Origin: Fratercula arctica
Lineage: Eukaryota; Chordata; Aves; Charadriiformes; Alcidae
NCBI GenBank assembly: GCA_947846985.1
Contig: CANTUZ010000004.1
Span: forward strand, 54,661,672 to 54,725,671
Direction of reading: 5' to 3'
Length of the DNA: 64,000 bases
The notes beneath the pieces are model-generated. The model was given only the letters and a program-made list of their open reading frames with translations, searched no databases and was not told the origin of the DNA. A program made the translations under genes and the position numbers. Positions within the stretch are counted from its first letter, which is position 1, and every line of letters starts with the position of its first letter. This document shows, one piece after another, positions 14,001 to 29,000 of this stretch.

Positions 14001-17000
14001 ACCTTCTCTGTAGTATACACAGTAACACATAACTGAGCCCTCTCCATGCAGGAAACCTTACCAAAACACATAGTCTTGAGCAGGATGCCCGGGAGGGATG
14101 GGCAGGCAATCAACAACAGGTGACAGATGGAAAGAGTGCAGCTGAGCATGAGAAGCATAGCCCGAAAGTCTGCACAGCGCCGGGGGGCCCACCAGGCTGC
14201 TCTAAGAAGGAGCCACAAGACGTACCTGTGTAGCCAGACCCCAACTGATTTGAGTCCCGGCCATTCTTAAAATCACAGAGCACAGCCGAGCACAGCGCCT
14301 TCTCTGACGGCATGCTGCAAGCGTCAAACTAAGGTCTATCAGGTCTCCAGGTGTCATCGTGACAGATGGCAAATACTTGCTTGAAGTAATAACTGTATCG
14401 GTATTTCCCTTTAGCAGCTCTGTGGAAATGGCTTCCTAGTGTTTCACGCTTCTCCGCATATGTCTAGTAGATCCATCACATTGTGTATTTTAATGTTTCT
14501 TTCAGCAGTTGAAAGAAGGGCTGAAAATGACCTTTTCCTTTCTAGAAGTATTTTAATTTTCAGTGAAAGCCTGTCTGAGGCTCAAATGTGGCTTTCCATC
14601 ATTTTTGGAGCACAGTTACGAAACTGAACAGTGGCAGTACATCAGCCATATAAGTAGTAAAAGAACAAACAGGAAAGGAGGGGGATTATTATGCATTTCA
14701 GATGGGATGGTTAAGTAAAGAAGACTGAAATTTGGACCAACTACCAATAGATTCCTCTTCTTGGGAATAGCCTTACTTTGTTCAGAGACAGGTCAGTACA
14801 GAGTGGAGAAAATAACACTGCTGCACAGACTCAGCAGCTGGAAGAGAGCTTAGGCTCTCCGATTCCTGCATTTAATCAGTAAAATCAGTGACAAAAGCAT
14901 CTTAAATGGGAGAGTAAAGCTCCGAGGAATGTCTGGCTCCTTGAAAATAAGAGCCATTCCAATCACTATGAAAAAATTAGTATAAAATTAAGAGAAAGTG
15001 ATAAAATAGACACCATGTCAAAACTGATAAGCACATGCTAGTTCAGCTTTCTGAGTGTCAAGCATTGATGTGGTAATGGACAGAAATCTCCTCACCCCGT
15101 TTTTTCTCTGTAAGCTTCTCAGTGTTTTGCTTCCTGGCAACAAGTCCATTACACCACCTCTGGAGCACCGCTAACGTTGAGCATTACTCTCTGGCAATAA
15201 AGGTGAGGAATATGCCTTTGGTAGGTTATGAAACCCATAAAATACTTAGAGTTAGACCTCAGATAAAACAGCAAATTAGACACAAGTAAGCTCACTCTTT
15301 TTACTGCAGCTCTCAGTTTGACGTTTTTAGCACAGATTCTCAAGAGATCAAAGGAAAGCAATTTCTCCCTAACAGCCTGTAGATGGGGTGTGATGCACAC
15401 TGAATGCCAAGCAAGCGCCTGGGCCTGGTGCAGCTGTCTGCTCCCCGAAACCGCTGCCCAGGCAGGAGAGCTCACCTACAGAAATCACGAGGTAGGGGCC
15501 ACGTGGGAAAATCTTCAAAGTTTATTTTCATCAGTCATTCATTCTCGTTTCCCTCACTCACGTTCTCAAGCGTATAAGGCAAAAGTTAAATATGAAACTG
15601 ATTTTTACTTTTCAATTGTAAAAAAGGGATTCTGTTCCCCCAAAGGACATCATACTCCAGATATGTATAAATGCTAGGAAAGATAATCTCAAAAAAATGC
15701 AATTCTGTAATTAAATGGGAAAAATGTCTTTTTGAGCCACCTTGAAAAGCACACATAAATACCCTGGAGAAAAGCCTTCTGGTGTTAGACTTCCCAAATC
15801 TGTAAAGCAGGTGACCACGTAACTCAATATAGTACATTTATCAAGAGGCAAATGAAAGACATATCTCCTGCTGGAAAATGCCTGATAAATCAAAAGATCT
15901 GTCAATATGAATGTTGATTTGTGGATCTTCCGTCACATTCAGCACTGTGACATGTACGGAATCTCCTAAATGACATGATCACCTGTCACGAGTGTCTGAT
16001 CTCTGTTCTTCTTTGCTTAAGGTGGAAACCAAGTGCTCCTTTTCGTAGGATGCAAATGCCAGTTTATTGCTTAAATGTGCATGCTAATGTTTTATACTAG
16101 GAAAGGGCCAAGAAATGCATTTCGCATTTGAACATAATATAATGAGTTGCGTGATGTTTTTCAGACTTGCTTACACAGGCAAATTTGCCAGCCTAGCTTT
16201 GGTGGAATAGCTATCTTCCTGCATGTTCTCTTTAGAGACAGAGCAGATTTTTTTCCAGTTTAGTTCAAACCACTTCCAAAAAGCCACGTGCATTAAATTA
16301 AAAAAGCTACTTAAGCTCCTGCAAAGAATATTGTCTCGAGGAATCACACTTTTTCGCACTAGGAGAAACCCTTGTCTCTTCAAGGAATTTATCCCACAGA
16401 ATCACTCATCTTTAGGAAAGCTCTGTCTGCTACTCATGAAATTTTTATATTGAATAAGGCCCAACTGCAGTGCAGGTGACCCAGAGACCAGTGTGAGAGC
16501 TCTGTCATTGCTACGTGAATTCTTCTATAGCTCAGTAATTACTGTTAATGATGTCAGCAAACCCTTTATTCTTTTTTTTTTTTCAGCTAGGAAGCCATCT
16601 GCTTTATATTATGAATGTTACAGTACACTGAAAGTGATGGGAAGTCAACTTTCTAATTTAAATAATCTATGCTTGAGCATGACTGAAACATCTGAATTCA
16701 CATACAATGAATCCATCATACAGTGCTGCCCAAAGAGCTATTATCCAGCAACTGGCTGCTGGAGAGGAACTAATCCTTTTAATCCCTTGAGAAAAAATCC
16801 CAAGGTGTGGTTTCTCCACTCAACACTGTGCCCAATGATAGTTAACAGAGGAACGCATAAACAGCATTTTTGAACAAAACTTTGGACTTGAGATCTCCCC
16901 CTCTGTGGAGAGTCTCCTAGCCATTTAACAACCACCCCTCTGGTCCTGAACAATGGCTGAGGTCCAACAGGACAGTGGAAGGACCAGAGCAGAGGTGCCC

Positions 17001-20000
17001 TAAAAGGCACTCTGACTTCTGAGACTGATCGTAAGTTGCACATCAGAACCTTCTCCTTCTCTGACTGTGGTTTTTAATGACAGCAGATACCACCACGCTG
17101 CTTTGGGCTCCATGCGCTATGAGACATGCTTGTAGTGCACCTACTAGACCAGGCTGCTCAGGTCATTCACATACAAGGACAGCCAATTTGTGAACCCTTG
17201 GTGAATGTGAAATTGAACAGCGACCTAGAGGTTTAAGCTTGCCAAGTCAGATATTGAATCCAATCCTTGATAAAAAGGGGTAGAATAAAAAAAAGTTGAG
17301 GTCAGACATTGCTTCATTAATCACTGAATTTTTAGGTATGCCAAATTCAAACACTAAATGCCAGACAGCAGTCCTAGAAAACACAAATGCCTGCCCTTAA
17401 CTTAAAGCATGTGAGCTCATTGGCATCAGTGGTTGGTCCCAAGCATATTTTAGTTTAGTTTGCTACATTTCCCCGTGACACTGAAACAGAAGAGGCAAGC
17501 AGAATTGTTTTTCAAAGTAGGTGAGAGAACAGGTGAGTTACAATAAAGTAAACATCAAATGATCAGGGAGGTGCATATTGTATAACTCCAGATTAAGGAA
17601 AATAGAGAAGAAATAAAGGAAATGGCTAAGAATATCCAATGAAGAATTTTACTTTACATTCCCCAGGGGTATTCTAAAACCACTGGTCAGCAAACCACTC
17701 TACCAGATTGAGTAGGAATCCCAGAGTTTCCTGAATCACAGGGTTTTATGGAAAAATCCTAGATATGGGTGGAAAAGTTAAACACCTTATAGCAGTCTGT
17801 AATAATGAGGGACTCAATCAGTACCTTATTAACCATATACTGTATTGTCCAGGCACTTCGGAGAATGAGGCTAGGGAATTTTGTTAGAATTAGAAAACTC
17901 TGACAACCTTTTATTTAAAGAAGATCCAATTATTCTGTGTGTTGCAGCATACACTTGACATTTGGGAAGGGTCACACCTTTGCATAAAGAAGGTCTTTCT
18001 TTGACCAAGCTGTGTTAGTCTTCAAAGCAGTGTTTATAGAGACATAGCATTGCGTGAATAAATTGAAGGTATATTTGAGTTCTAGCCTAATGCTGAAGAT
18101 GCCTGCCTCCCCATTTACTGTAGTTGCTTTTCTCCTCTGGTGTCATTGCCCCCTACGCTGGGGACAAACAGAGCAAGAAAGCTGGATGTGTGTTTCTTCA
18201 CCTTCTGAGAGTAAAGAATAAGTTTTATATGAAGTATGTATCGTATGTTTCCAATTATTATAGTATTAATACATAAAAATAATGAAAAAATACCTATCAT
18301 TGTAAGGCCTCCTTTCCTGTAAACTGTACCCACACATACCCTCTCCAAACAGACCAGATGAAGATTTTTTTGAATTGCTTCTGTAGATGCTCAAGAGTTG
18401 AGGACATCAGACAGCAGCCTTGCCAAAGAAAAGTGTATGTGCTGACAAAGCCATCAAACACTGTGGACAGATGTTCAGTAATTACACTCTAACTCCTCTA
18501 CGCAAGTCTACATGCACAGCATGTATATTCACTCTATACTGTAGGTCAAACTGCCCATCCTGCATCTGGACCTGTGTTTGGGCCTGGGCTGCATATTTGT
18601 ACAGAAAATACTCCTCACATAAATATCTTGAAAATTTTTTTCCATACCCTTGTTTTTAGACCCTGGGTCCTAGAACGTAATATGGATCTTACTTTTTTTT
18701 CTTGCAATAGCTGTTCCTGGAAAAGCTTCCAGCGTCTCTGCCGGTGGGTCTCCCATTTTTCCAGCTGAGGGGCCAAATTCTCCTGCCATTCCTCTTTCAG
18801 AAGCTCACATTCTCTTACAGAGAGGCTGGTCACAACAGGCAGGGTCTGAAGAAACAGCTCCGTCACCAACTCTACTAAGGCATGGGAAGCTTTGGAGTAC
18901 AGCTCCTAACAGAGGGACAAAGAAGGACAGAGAGAGAGACAGGTGAGAAAGTGAATCCCCCAGCCCCTTGAGGCTGTTTCATTGCATGTCTCTATGATGC
19001 CAGTCAGGGAACCATGTCCCATTGAAGACACTGGGACAGTGAATGACCCATAGAGCTAAACCCCAATGCCACTAATGCTTGAGTTAAAAAGACCAGGTTT
19101 TGTGGATGGAACAACTTGAGTGTTTTGGTTCAAGGCATAAAAGGGTGTTTAAAATGCAACAGTGGCATAAGCACATGAGACCTTGAATCCTAACTGTTGC
19201 CCACATGCAACTGCACTACAAAGAATATCTTGCTTTACTGGCTATGGTGACGTGTTAAAAAAACACTTATTTTGAAACTTGCTGTGGAAACAATCAGGTG
19301 CAGCACAACACCTCATAAGCACATTTTCAAAGGTGCTGATACAAAATGAATGAAGGCAAGAAAGAAGGAAGAGTTAAAAGGCAGAGTACGGCATTTAGAT
19401 AGACAAAATTGAGCCTAGATGTATTATATAGTTGTTCCTCCAAAATACGACACTCTTCAATGCATTCTGGAAAGACAGAATTATTCAAATTCCTTCTTAT
19501 ACACAACAGGTTCAAGCCTAGGAAAACAAACACCTTCTGGTGGTTTTATTAAAACTAGTCCCGTATGAGCGGTTTTCAATTGCTGAGGCTGTTTCACTCG
19601 CAAGAAGAGTTTGGGTGATTTAGTCAGATGGCATTCAAGCTAAAAAGTCTGTTCAAAACACATAATTTTATTATCAAATACACAGTGATGATATGAGCTG
19701 TATTTGCAAACTTGCTACAATTTGAGATAATCCCTGAGGAGAAAGTGTGAGGGCAGGTAGCTTTCCCCAGTGGAAGAGAGAAAACAAGAACACATTGGAA
19801 AGGTCACACGGACACTGCAGTCCTCCAGCAGTATGAAGAGCTATTTTTACGTGAGTTCTACATGATCTTACCAGTCCAAAGAGCTTTATTACCTACTTGG
19901 TTTTACCTTCATTGTAAATGAGCGTTAGCCCTCTTAAAAATGCTTATATTTCTTTCTGTTCCTTAAAATACAGCTAGTATTTATAAAACTGCTTTCAGCA

Positions 20001-23000
20001 TTCCTGCTGCAAAAACAAGTCAAGCCTTCTAGCTGTTGCCTTCTTTTAAATACAAGTTTAATTTCAATCTCTTAAGTGTTCAAAATCTAGAACCTCTCAA
20101 TAGAAACACAGACATATTTATCTAGATGTCAAAAACATTCATCTGTAGCTCATAGACAAAAAAAATTCCAGTGGAATTGCCTTTTCTGGGAGACACACTG
20201 GTATAATGTCCTATTGTGTAAGAACCCATTCCAACTGGTAGATGTGGTATCATAAAAAAGAAAGTCAGACCAACGCCAGAAGATCAAAAGAGTATGTTAA
20301 ATTGCAAAGTCAAGAACTCAGAAATAAAGAATGACCAGAACTTAGGTTGCATGTGAAATCTCGTTCTGTGCCCCCATGATGATAAATTTGGGGTTCACAT
20401 ACTGTTTCCACAGGACCTTTATATCTGTTCTGTCTTGAGATTTATCAATACCCATTGAATGAATAGATTTTTTAAAAATCTTTATTTTGTATTTCTCATT
20501 TATTGTAAAATATCCAAACTGTGCACTGAATACTAAATTATTGTTTTCCTCCTGGGATCCCTCTAGGATGCTAATCACCATATTAATGAGCTGTTTCACA
20601 AACAATAAATAGCTTATCTTAAGAGCTCCCTGCAGTAACCTCTTCTTATGGATAAAATTGAGGCACAACACTATCAAAAGTGTTCACTACACCTTTGAGA
20701 CCTTGAGCTGTCTTGATTTTTTCCACTCTTACCTGCCGCATTTTCAGAATCCAGGTCTCACTGGCTTTGTTTAATCTCAAAGCGCTAGGAATTCTTCTAA
20801 ATCAGGCTACAGGTTTCTGAAACTGGGTACTGGGCATAAGTATCAGAATTGGAAGTCAGAGACACAATGATCAGATACCTAATTTCTGGTAACACTCTCC
20901 CATTTCTAGCTATTGCTCACAATCTGGACATGACAGTATCATTAGGGGAACATTTGCTACACAAGTGCATCCTGTGCTGAAGGATGGATCTCCCCTACTC
21001 CTTAATTATTAAGAGTTACCAGTTGCTGTACAACAAGAGGCAGGATCTATACCATCTTAATCATCTGTGTAGTGGTGGGCCTGGCTTAGCTTGCCAACAC
21101 TAATGCAAAATGGTTTATTTGAATTCTCTCCTCTGCTGCTATTTATTTTAAAATTCAAGTCTCCACATTCCGGGATTTACAATAAGCTCAAAGATCCTAT
21201 GTTTCTAAACTCCGTATCCCATGCAACATTTAAAGAATGACCACTCTTTGTGATCATTCCCCAAACCATCTCTTTGACCTTTACTAGCCTTTCAGGACAA
21301 GTTAATTCTCCTGCCTCTACTGGGTGTTCAGGAATATAAGAATCTCTCTTGGGTCTGAAATAGTTCAGAAGCAGTTTAGAGGAATCTGTGGCACTTCTAT
21401 TGTAATCTCAAAAGATCTTAGGCAGGGTGTTAAGGAACTCTATTCTTATAGCAGCTAAATCACTTTGCAACACATTTTCCTGCAGAACTGATAGCATTTC
21501 CCTGGCACGCTCACAGCTCTGTATTATTATTTACTAGGAAATCCTTTGCGCAGAACATAAAGAAGGTATTTTTTTACTTGCCTTCATGCCATTTTGTTTA
21601 AAGACCAAGTGAACAGAGTTCTGTTTGCACTCCCTGCAGCTTCAAATTATACTGTATACTTACCTTTTGCACTGCCAGACTGGGTATATAGTCACACAAG
21701 AAAAATGTGACTAGGTCCTGTTCTCATAAAATTACTTACCTACATCACCTCACTAACGTGATGGGCTAAGTTATCTTTTGATCAAAGGTGCTTAACTATT
21801 TGTTTGCAAAATACTTCATGGCCCTCTGCTAAAACTGGTGTATGAAAGGACAAGAAAGTGGGATTAGAATTCCAGGAGCACTTTTTCACAAGAAACGTCC
21901 CTTTAAAAATGAAAATGCTGGGAGAATATATGGAGGGGAAGCAGGACTAAACAATATGTTCTTTACATCTCACATATATTGCAAACTGGCACGCAAAGCA
22001 ACAGGAAGCCAGGTGCTGTAAGTCCCTGGGATGGTGGGTTTTAACAGGATTGAACACTTTACCCTGAAGTTCTGTTAGAAATTATCCTCTCTGCAGGATA
22101 CAAATCCTGCCCTTCCTAGTCTTACCTGTTGTCCAGGATCACGAAATAGACTATTGTCTGTGACAGTTACCAAAATACTAACTTTTCTCAGTGTTCAAGG
22201 AACCGCTGGCCACTGGCTTCTTTAATCTCAACACATAATCATACGGATATTAGACCCCAGGCAGTCCTTGCAACCCAGACCCTAACACAACAGCATGCTC
22301 TGCCCAGAGAACATACCAGAGGTACAATACAACGGCCACACTGTGTAATGCAGCACTTGAAAAAACACAGTGGAATGGCCTTTTAAAATTTGGTAGAGGA
22401 AACGGTAAGTCTACATTTAGGAAAGATTGCAGATGTGATTGAATTCTACCAAAGTGACCCAAGCTGACGCAGTATTTCCAAAGTATTTGTACTCTAAGGA
22501 GTATACTTGATCTGAAACAGCAATAAAGTCTGTGAACAGGGATGGCGCGCTACAGATTACAAGGCTTTTTCTCTACACGAAAAAAAGGAAACTGTTAAGA
22601 AATCCTACTGCTTCCAGGATCTTATTTTTGGATTAGAACCCCTACAAAATAGTTCTTACAAGCTTCCTGATATGCCATCTCTTGTTTTCAGAACTTTTAC
22701 TTAATGAAATTTATTCAAATTGATTCCATTAATAGAATAGCTGATTGCAGTGTTGAATGAACCTGTTTGTAGTACCTGGCAGTCAATCTCAAAGCTTTTC
22801 AGAAAATCTCCGGAGAAATTCATCAAGCATAAAGAAATACCATGGAGTATATGCAGAAATAAAATGGGCTCAGATTAAAATGGTAACTGCATCTGAATTT
22901 CAAACAAGGCAATAAATATATAGTTTTGTCAAAAACCAGGGGAAATACACAGATTATCAGATTTCACTACAAAACCAAAGAACAATATTAATGCTTTCCC

Positions 23001-26000
23001 TCAAACCCAAATGATTAAAAGGTTCCTATATGCAGATGAGAATAGAGTGAATAGTGACATTGTGAAGCAGGAAAATGCATTTAGAAAGGCTAGTTGTACC
23101 GTATTTTACATGCTAGACACTGACTAGTATACATTATGTCCAAGTGTCAACTGCACAGCTATTTGTTAACTTGCAATAGCTATTTGTTAACTTGTGATAA
23201 ATCAGCATGTCATTAAAATAATTAAAATTTCTGGTCAAAGCTGTAAAACCCTCTTGCATATATCTCCAGAAGCTCAATGTCTAGTATACTTGTTTAGGAG
23301 GTAAAAGATTCGTCTGCCAACCCATATTGTATCTTATTAAGGACAGAGATTCACTACTCAGATCATACATCCCATAAATACTCCACAGGTTCTTGGACAC
23401 CACTGGCAACTAGACGATACTTCACACTCACGCTAAATGGGGAAAAGCTGATTGCATGTACTTCCTCCTCTCTTCCATGTGAAGAATTCTGGAATGCTAA
23501 CTGGAAAATGAAAACAGTACCCTGCTTTTTAGCATCCTAACACCAATAAAACACAATGAGATTGAAGTCATCCTTAGCACAAGCTAATAAAAAAAAAAAG
23601 TTGGATTTCCATGCATTTAAAATGGAGGTTCATTGGAATTCCAGTCTTGCCCCCTCACTGGTCCTTGATTTATTCAGGAGGCAGTTTCAGTCTTCGCTTT
23701 CTGTACTCCCTTTTTGAGAAACGTGCCTTTGTAGATCATAGAATCATAGAACCATAGGGTTGGAAGGGACCTCTGGAGATCATCTAGTCCAACCCCCCTG
23801 CCAGAGCAGGGTCACCTTAGAGCAGGTTGCACAGGAACGTGTCCAGGCGGGTTCTGAATGTCTCCAGAGTTGGAGACTCCACCACCTCTCTGGGCAGCCT
23901 GTTCCAGTGCTCTGCCACCCTCAAAGTAAAGAAGTTCCTCCTCATGTTTAGGTGGAACTTTCTATGCTCAAGTTTGTGCCCGTTACCTCTTGTCCTGTCA
24001 CTGGGCACCACTGAAAAGAGCCTGGCCCCATCCTCCTGACACCCACCCTTTAAGTATTTATTAAGTGTTGATAAGGTTCCCTCTCAGCTGTCTTTTTTCC
24101 AGACTGAAGAGACTCAAATCCCTCAGCCTTTCTTCATAAGAGAGGTGTTCCAGTCCCCTAATCATCTTTGTAGCCCTTTGCTGTACCCTCTCCAGCAGTT
24201 CCCTGGGCTTCTTGAACCGGGAAGCCCAGAACTGGACACAGTACTCCAGGTGCAGCCTCACCAAGGCAGAGTAGATAAGGTTATGATGTCCTTTACCAGA
24301 TCTAACTATTAATAAATTTTCAATCCATATAGAGGTAAAATACATTTTCTTATGCAATAAATCAAGAAACAAACTTCAGAATGAAGGCTATCTGTATCAG
24401 CATCTTGTATCAGCTTTGACTGAAGTGACCAGACCAAATTTAATCAGTGCCCAAAACCAGAAGTAGACTGAGCTTGCATGGTAAGAGTTCACTAATTTAA
24501 TCTATTAGACCACGCTGTCTTGCAGCCTGGTTGGGGTCACAGGGCAAAATTTTCAAAAGTGAGCATCTGAGGTGGAGGTCTCTTGATATGGATTTCCATC
24601 TGAGATAAGCTGTGGATGATTCACCTTTAAAAGAAGGTGAATTTTGGTACCCAAAAATGCAGTCCACTCTATGAAAAGCATCCATAACCATATCTCATGT
24701 TAATGAAATTACATAAGGAAAGTTAGGAAAGAGTAAGTTGTCTCTGAGAATCTGTACTTCTTATTTTGACAAAAATAATTTTTCCCTCTTTATTAAAAAA
24801 GGAAAAAATAAAATCTTTTGCTTCAACCTCACATTCATGTTTACCTATTCATAAAATGTTTATTGCCTTGCGTTTTGATAATACTCATTACTCAATAGCT
24901 TTTAGTCTAAACTCCCGTGCGTTTCTACGTTCTGTCAAGTCAAATGAAATAACATTCTGGTGAACTGCTATCAGCAAAGGGGAATTATAAATGACAGCAA
25001 ATTCTGTGTTTTTATGATTTTGATGTTAAGGCTGAGGAAAAATAATTATCTTACCAGACTATGTAATTCCTAGCTGTTAATTGACTTCCTTTGTGCAATC
25101 TGCAAGTCTGTTTTCTTAATAATGAACTCTTAACCACCAACCTCTTTTCACATCTCCTTTCCCTATTGAAATAAGTAGGTAGTTCACAAAAAAAAAAAAA
25201 AAAAAAGAAGAAATAAAAGCTTAAGCGTTGGTTAACATCTGATATGCTAAACTTGAGACAGACTTGCAAGGAACTAGCCATTAATCCTTTCAAGACATCA
25301 TGAGAAAAGAGAAACAGAACAGGATATATTGGGGGGGGTGTTCTTTTGTTGCCATCTAGAAGAAAATTACGGTAAAAGCTTTGCAATTGAAAAGCTAGTC
25401 AAGCCAATACAAAACTGCTTCTGCAGCACAATATCCCTTGTTTACGGGATAACTCCGCAGGCTGTTTATGAAAATATTAGGATGAGCCGTTCAGTCACCT
25501 CTGACACAATTCCTCCTTCAGTTATGATGTACTGTGATAATCAAAATCACTTGCTGCAATTCCTCAACTTGCACTTCAAAAACTAGTTATGGAGCCTGTG
25601 TCTAGACACAGACTATTCACCTACAGTGCACTATTTTAATCCACTAGTATGGCTGGAAAGGCCTACTCTATCCTCAAAATATAACTCATTCATTCACTTC
25701 AGGCAACAACAGATTCCATTGACCTTGGTTAAATCATTTTAATTGATTTATTCATGTGTACACAACACAAACCTACTCAATTATTCTATGCAAACACAGT
25801 CAGCTTCCAGATCATTGCATTTTTACATATTTATTCACCAATTTGGATAATTCTTTGATGTACTGTAGGACTACAGGCTACACTAGTGCTAGAGGGTTAT
25901 CTCTTGATGAACCCACAAACTCTTTAAAAAGGGGAGAAAATGAAAAAATATAAAAGGCATAAAAATCTGAGATGGGCTTAGAAGATCACAAAAGGGCATA

Positions 26001-29000
26001 GCGATCACAAAATGATGGAGTTTTTGATTCTTGGAGAAGTAAGGAGGGGGGTCAGCAGAACTGCCACCTTGGACTTCCGGAGGGAGGACTTTGGCCTGAT
26101 TTTAAGGGTCTGGTGGACAGAGTCCCTTGGGAGGCAGTCCTGAAGGGCAAAGGGGTCCAGGAAAGCTGGACATTCTTCAAGATGGAAATCTTAAAGGTGC
26201 AGGAGCAGGCCATTCCACGTGTGCCGAAAGACAAGCTGGAGGGGAAGAAGGGTAGGATGGTAGGAAGGGGGGTATGATGGCTCTACAGAGGGATCTGGAG
26301 AGGCTGGATCGATGGACCTAGACCAGTGGTATGAGGTTCAACAAGGCCAAGCACAAGGTCCTGCACCTGGATCAAAACAACCCCATGCAGCACTACAGGC
26401 TTGGGGAAGAGTGGCTGGAGAGCTGCCCTGTGGAAAAGGACCTGGTGGTGTTGGTCGACAGCCAGATAAATATGAGCTGACAGTGTGCCTAGGCGGCCAA
26501 AAAGGCCAATAGCATCCTGGCTTGTAAGAAATAGTGTGGCCAGCAGGACTAGGGAAGTGATCGTCCCCCTCAGCACTGATGACGCAGCACCTTGAATACT
26601 GTGTTCAGTTTTGGGCCCCTCACAACAAGAAAGACACTGAGGTGCTGGAGCGTGTCCAGGGAAGAACAACGAAGCTGAGGAAAGGTCTAGAGCACACGTC
26701 TTATGAGGAGCATCTGAGGGAACTGGGGTGGTTTAGCGTGGAGAAAAGGAGGCTGAGGGGAGACCTTATCACTCTCTACAAGTACCTCAAAGGAGGTTGT
26801 AGTGAGGTGGGGGTCAGTCTGTTCTCCTAAGTAACAAGTGACAGGACAAGAAGAAACAGCCTCAAGTTGCACCAAGGGAGGTTTAAATTGGATATTAGAA
26901 AAAATTTCTTCACTGAAAGGGTTACCAAGCATTGGAACAGGCTGCCCGGGGAAGAGGTTGAGTCACCACCCCTGGAAGTATTTAAAAGACTTGCAGATGT
27001 GGTGCTCAGGACTTGGTTTAGCGGTGAACTTGGCAGTGGTAGGTTAACAGCTGGACTCGATGATCTTTAAGGTCATTTCCAACCTAAACAATTTTATGAT
27101 TCTAACATTGTGAGAACAAGGTAAGGATCTTCTCCCACAAGTGAGTGGCACTTACAAGTAAATTACATCTTTTCCTCTGTCCCCAAGATTCATTGGTTCC
27201 CTCTTCGGTTACATGGCCTCTTGCATTGAGGTTATCTTTCTACTTATTTATGAAACTAAATCTGTCAGGCTTGCTTCCCTGCTTGGACAAACCAAGGTAA
27301 CCATTGAAATAAGTCAAGTAATTCTAGCACACAGCTGTTGGAGGAATGGAGAGCCTGAACTTTTTATCACATGTAAGCCTTTATCACATATAAGACCTTG
27401 CCAGGTACTTTTCCTCTTGAAAAAAAGATGTAATGACCTGCAAATATACCAGCTAAGGACCATGAGTCTAGGGCGATGGCTGGGCACCTGGGCTTCTGTG
27501 CTTGGTGAAGTGAATTTGTCAGAGTGCAACCCTTGGGAACTTTGTACTGGTGTCTTCCTTGAGGATTTATTCTGGTTGGTCAACTACAGTGCAAGTTTTG
27601 ATACAGTACTTTAATGGGGGTAAATGGCTTAGAAAGTTGATATAGCATGGAGGCACCTATATGCTCTAAGACAGTTGCTTTGAAAGCTGCTAGTAAGCTG
27701 CTTTTAGCTGAAGGTATGTCTGAGAATGGGACCCAACTCTAGCGAACTGGATATTATGCATCTCTCTAACTCTAGTGCTGTTACAGTACATGAACTAATT
27801 GGATATTACTCCAAATGGTCATTTGTCTGAACCAACATGTCTGTTGGATATTGGTGTTTATTTGATAAATTGCAATATTGATGATACCCCAAGGATCAGG
27901 AAAGCAACTTAAGAGAAGAAAGGGCTTGGATGTGGGAAAAAAACACACCAAGGTTTGAGTTCTGCTGCCATTAATCTGAAAAGTGTGATGTGATTCATTC
28001 GAGTTCTGGGGGTTTCCAACTGAAGTCAAGATGGCAATGGGTACACAAGCAGGAACTTTTCTGGAACCCTAAATCCTGGACAATATTAGATTGTTCAGCC
28101 CAGAAGAAATATGTGATATTTCTTTAATCCTGGGCCAGTAGAGAGCATGAGCTACTTGGTAGAGGGGACATATAGGATGCTATCGCTAAAACTTGGTTAT
28201 GGAGAAATTTTGATTTAGATAACACTTCGCCTCCTCCAGGATTTAGGTAATTGACTCCTAGCAAGACAAGTCAGTTTTATTTCCTTTAAATGCAACAGCT
28301 ATTTAACTTCTGTATGTGTGAAAGCATAACTACTTTGTGCAGTTTTGCAAGGCTAATTTTCATTTGCAACAAAATAAAAACTGGGCAGAATTCTTAAATA
28401 TTTAATTACTTCTAGTTCTTTCCACTCTGACTGTGTTTATTAATGTATGAATACAGCTTTTTAAAGTATCTTGCAGTCTATCTTTGGATGTCTTGTGGAC
28501 TATAGGCTGAGGAATACTCATCTAAATATCTGTGGAGCATGCCAGGGTGACTTTAGAGAGCTTCACTCAGTTTCTTCAGTAATATTGCTAGGCTTCCGTT
28601 TCTACTGTAATGATAAAAAAACAACAGAACAGAACCCTCTACTGGTGAGCTTCTTTTCTTGCCTTGTATCTTACTTTGTAACACTTGCTTGCAGTTATGG
28701 AAATATGGAGATTGGGTGAACAATAGAACATTTAACCAAATCTTAATTTAACCTTTTCCTTGCTCATGGTAGAACATAAACAGCAGAGTCCAAACCTTCC
28801 AAATGAGTGCAAGACAAATAACTATCAGTCAAGCTTCAGGGAGTACAGACCACCTGGAATGACAACATGAAGCTTTGCAGTGTTTGCAGTTTTGCAAACC
28901 TGACTGGGACATATGTCTTGTATCACAGTGCTGACTGTTGCCATGTAAAGGTTGCCGGTACCCAGATAGTTAGTCTAATGTTTGCTTGCTTAGATCTACC

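Noticed and set aside
24620..24641. Small perfect inverted repeat (TTCACCTT/AAGGTGAA) as a hairpin RNA
   Set aside because: Arms of only eight bases with no extended stem, so not a microRNA precursor.
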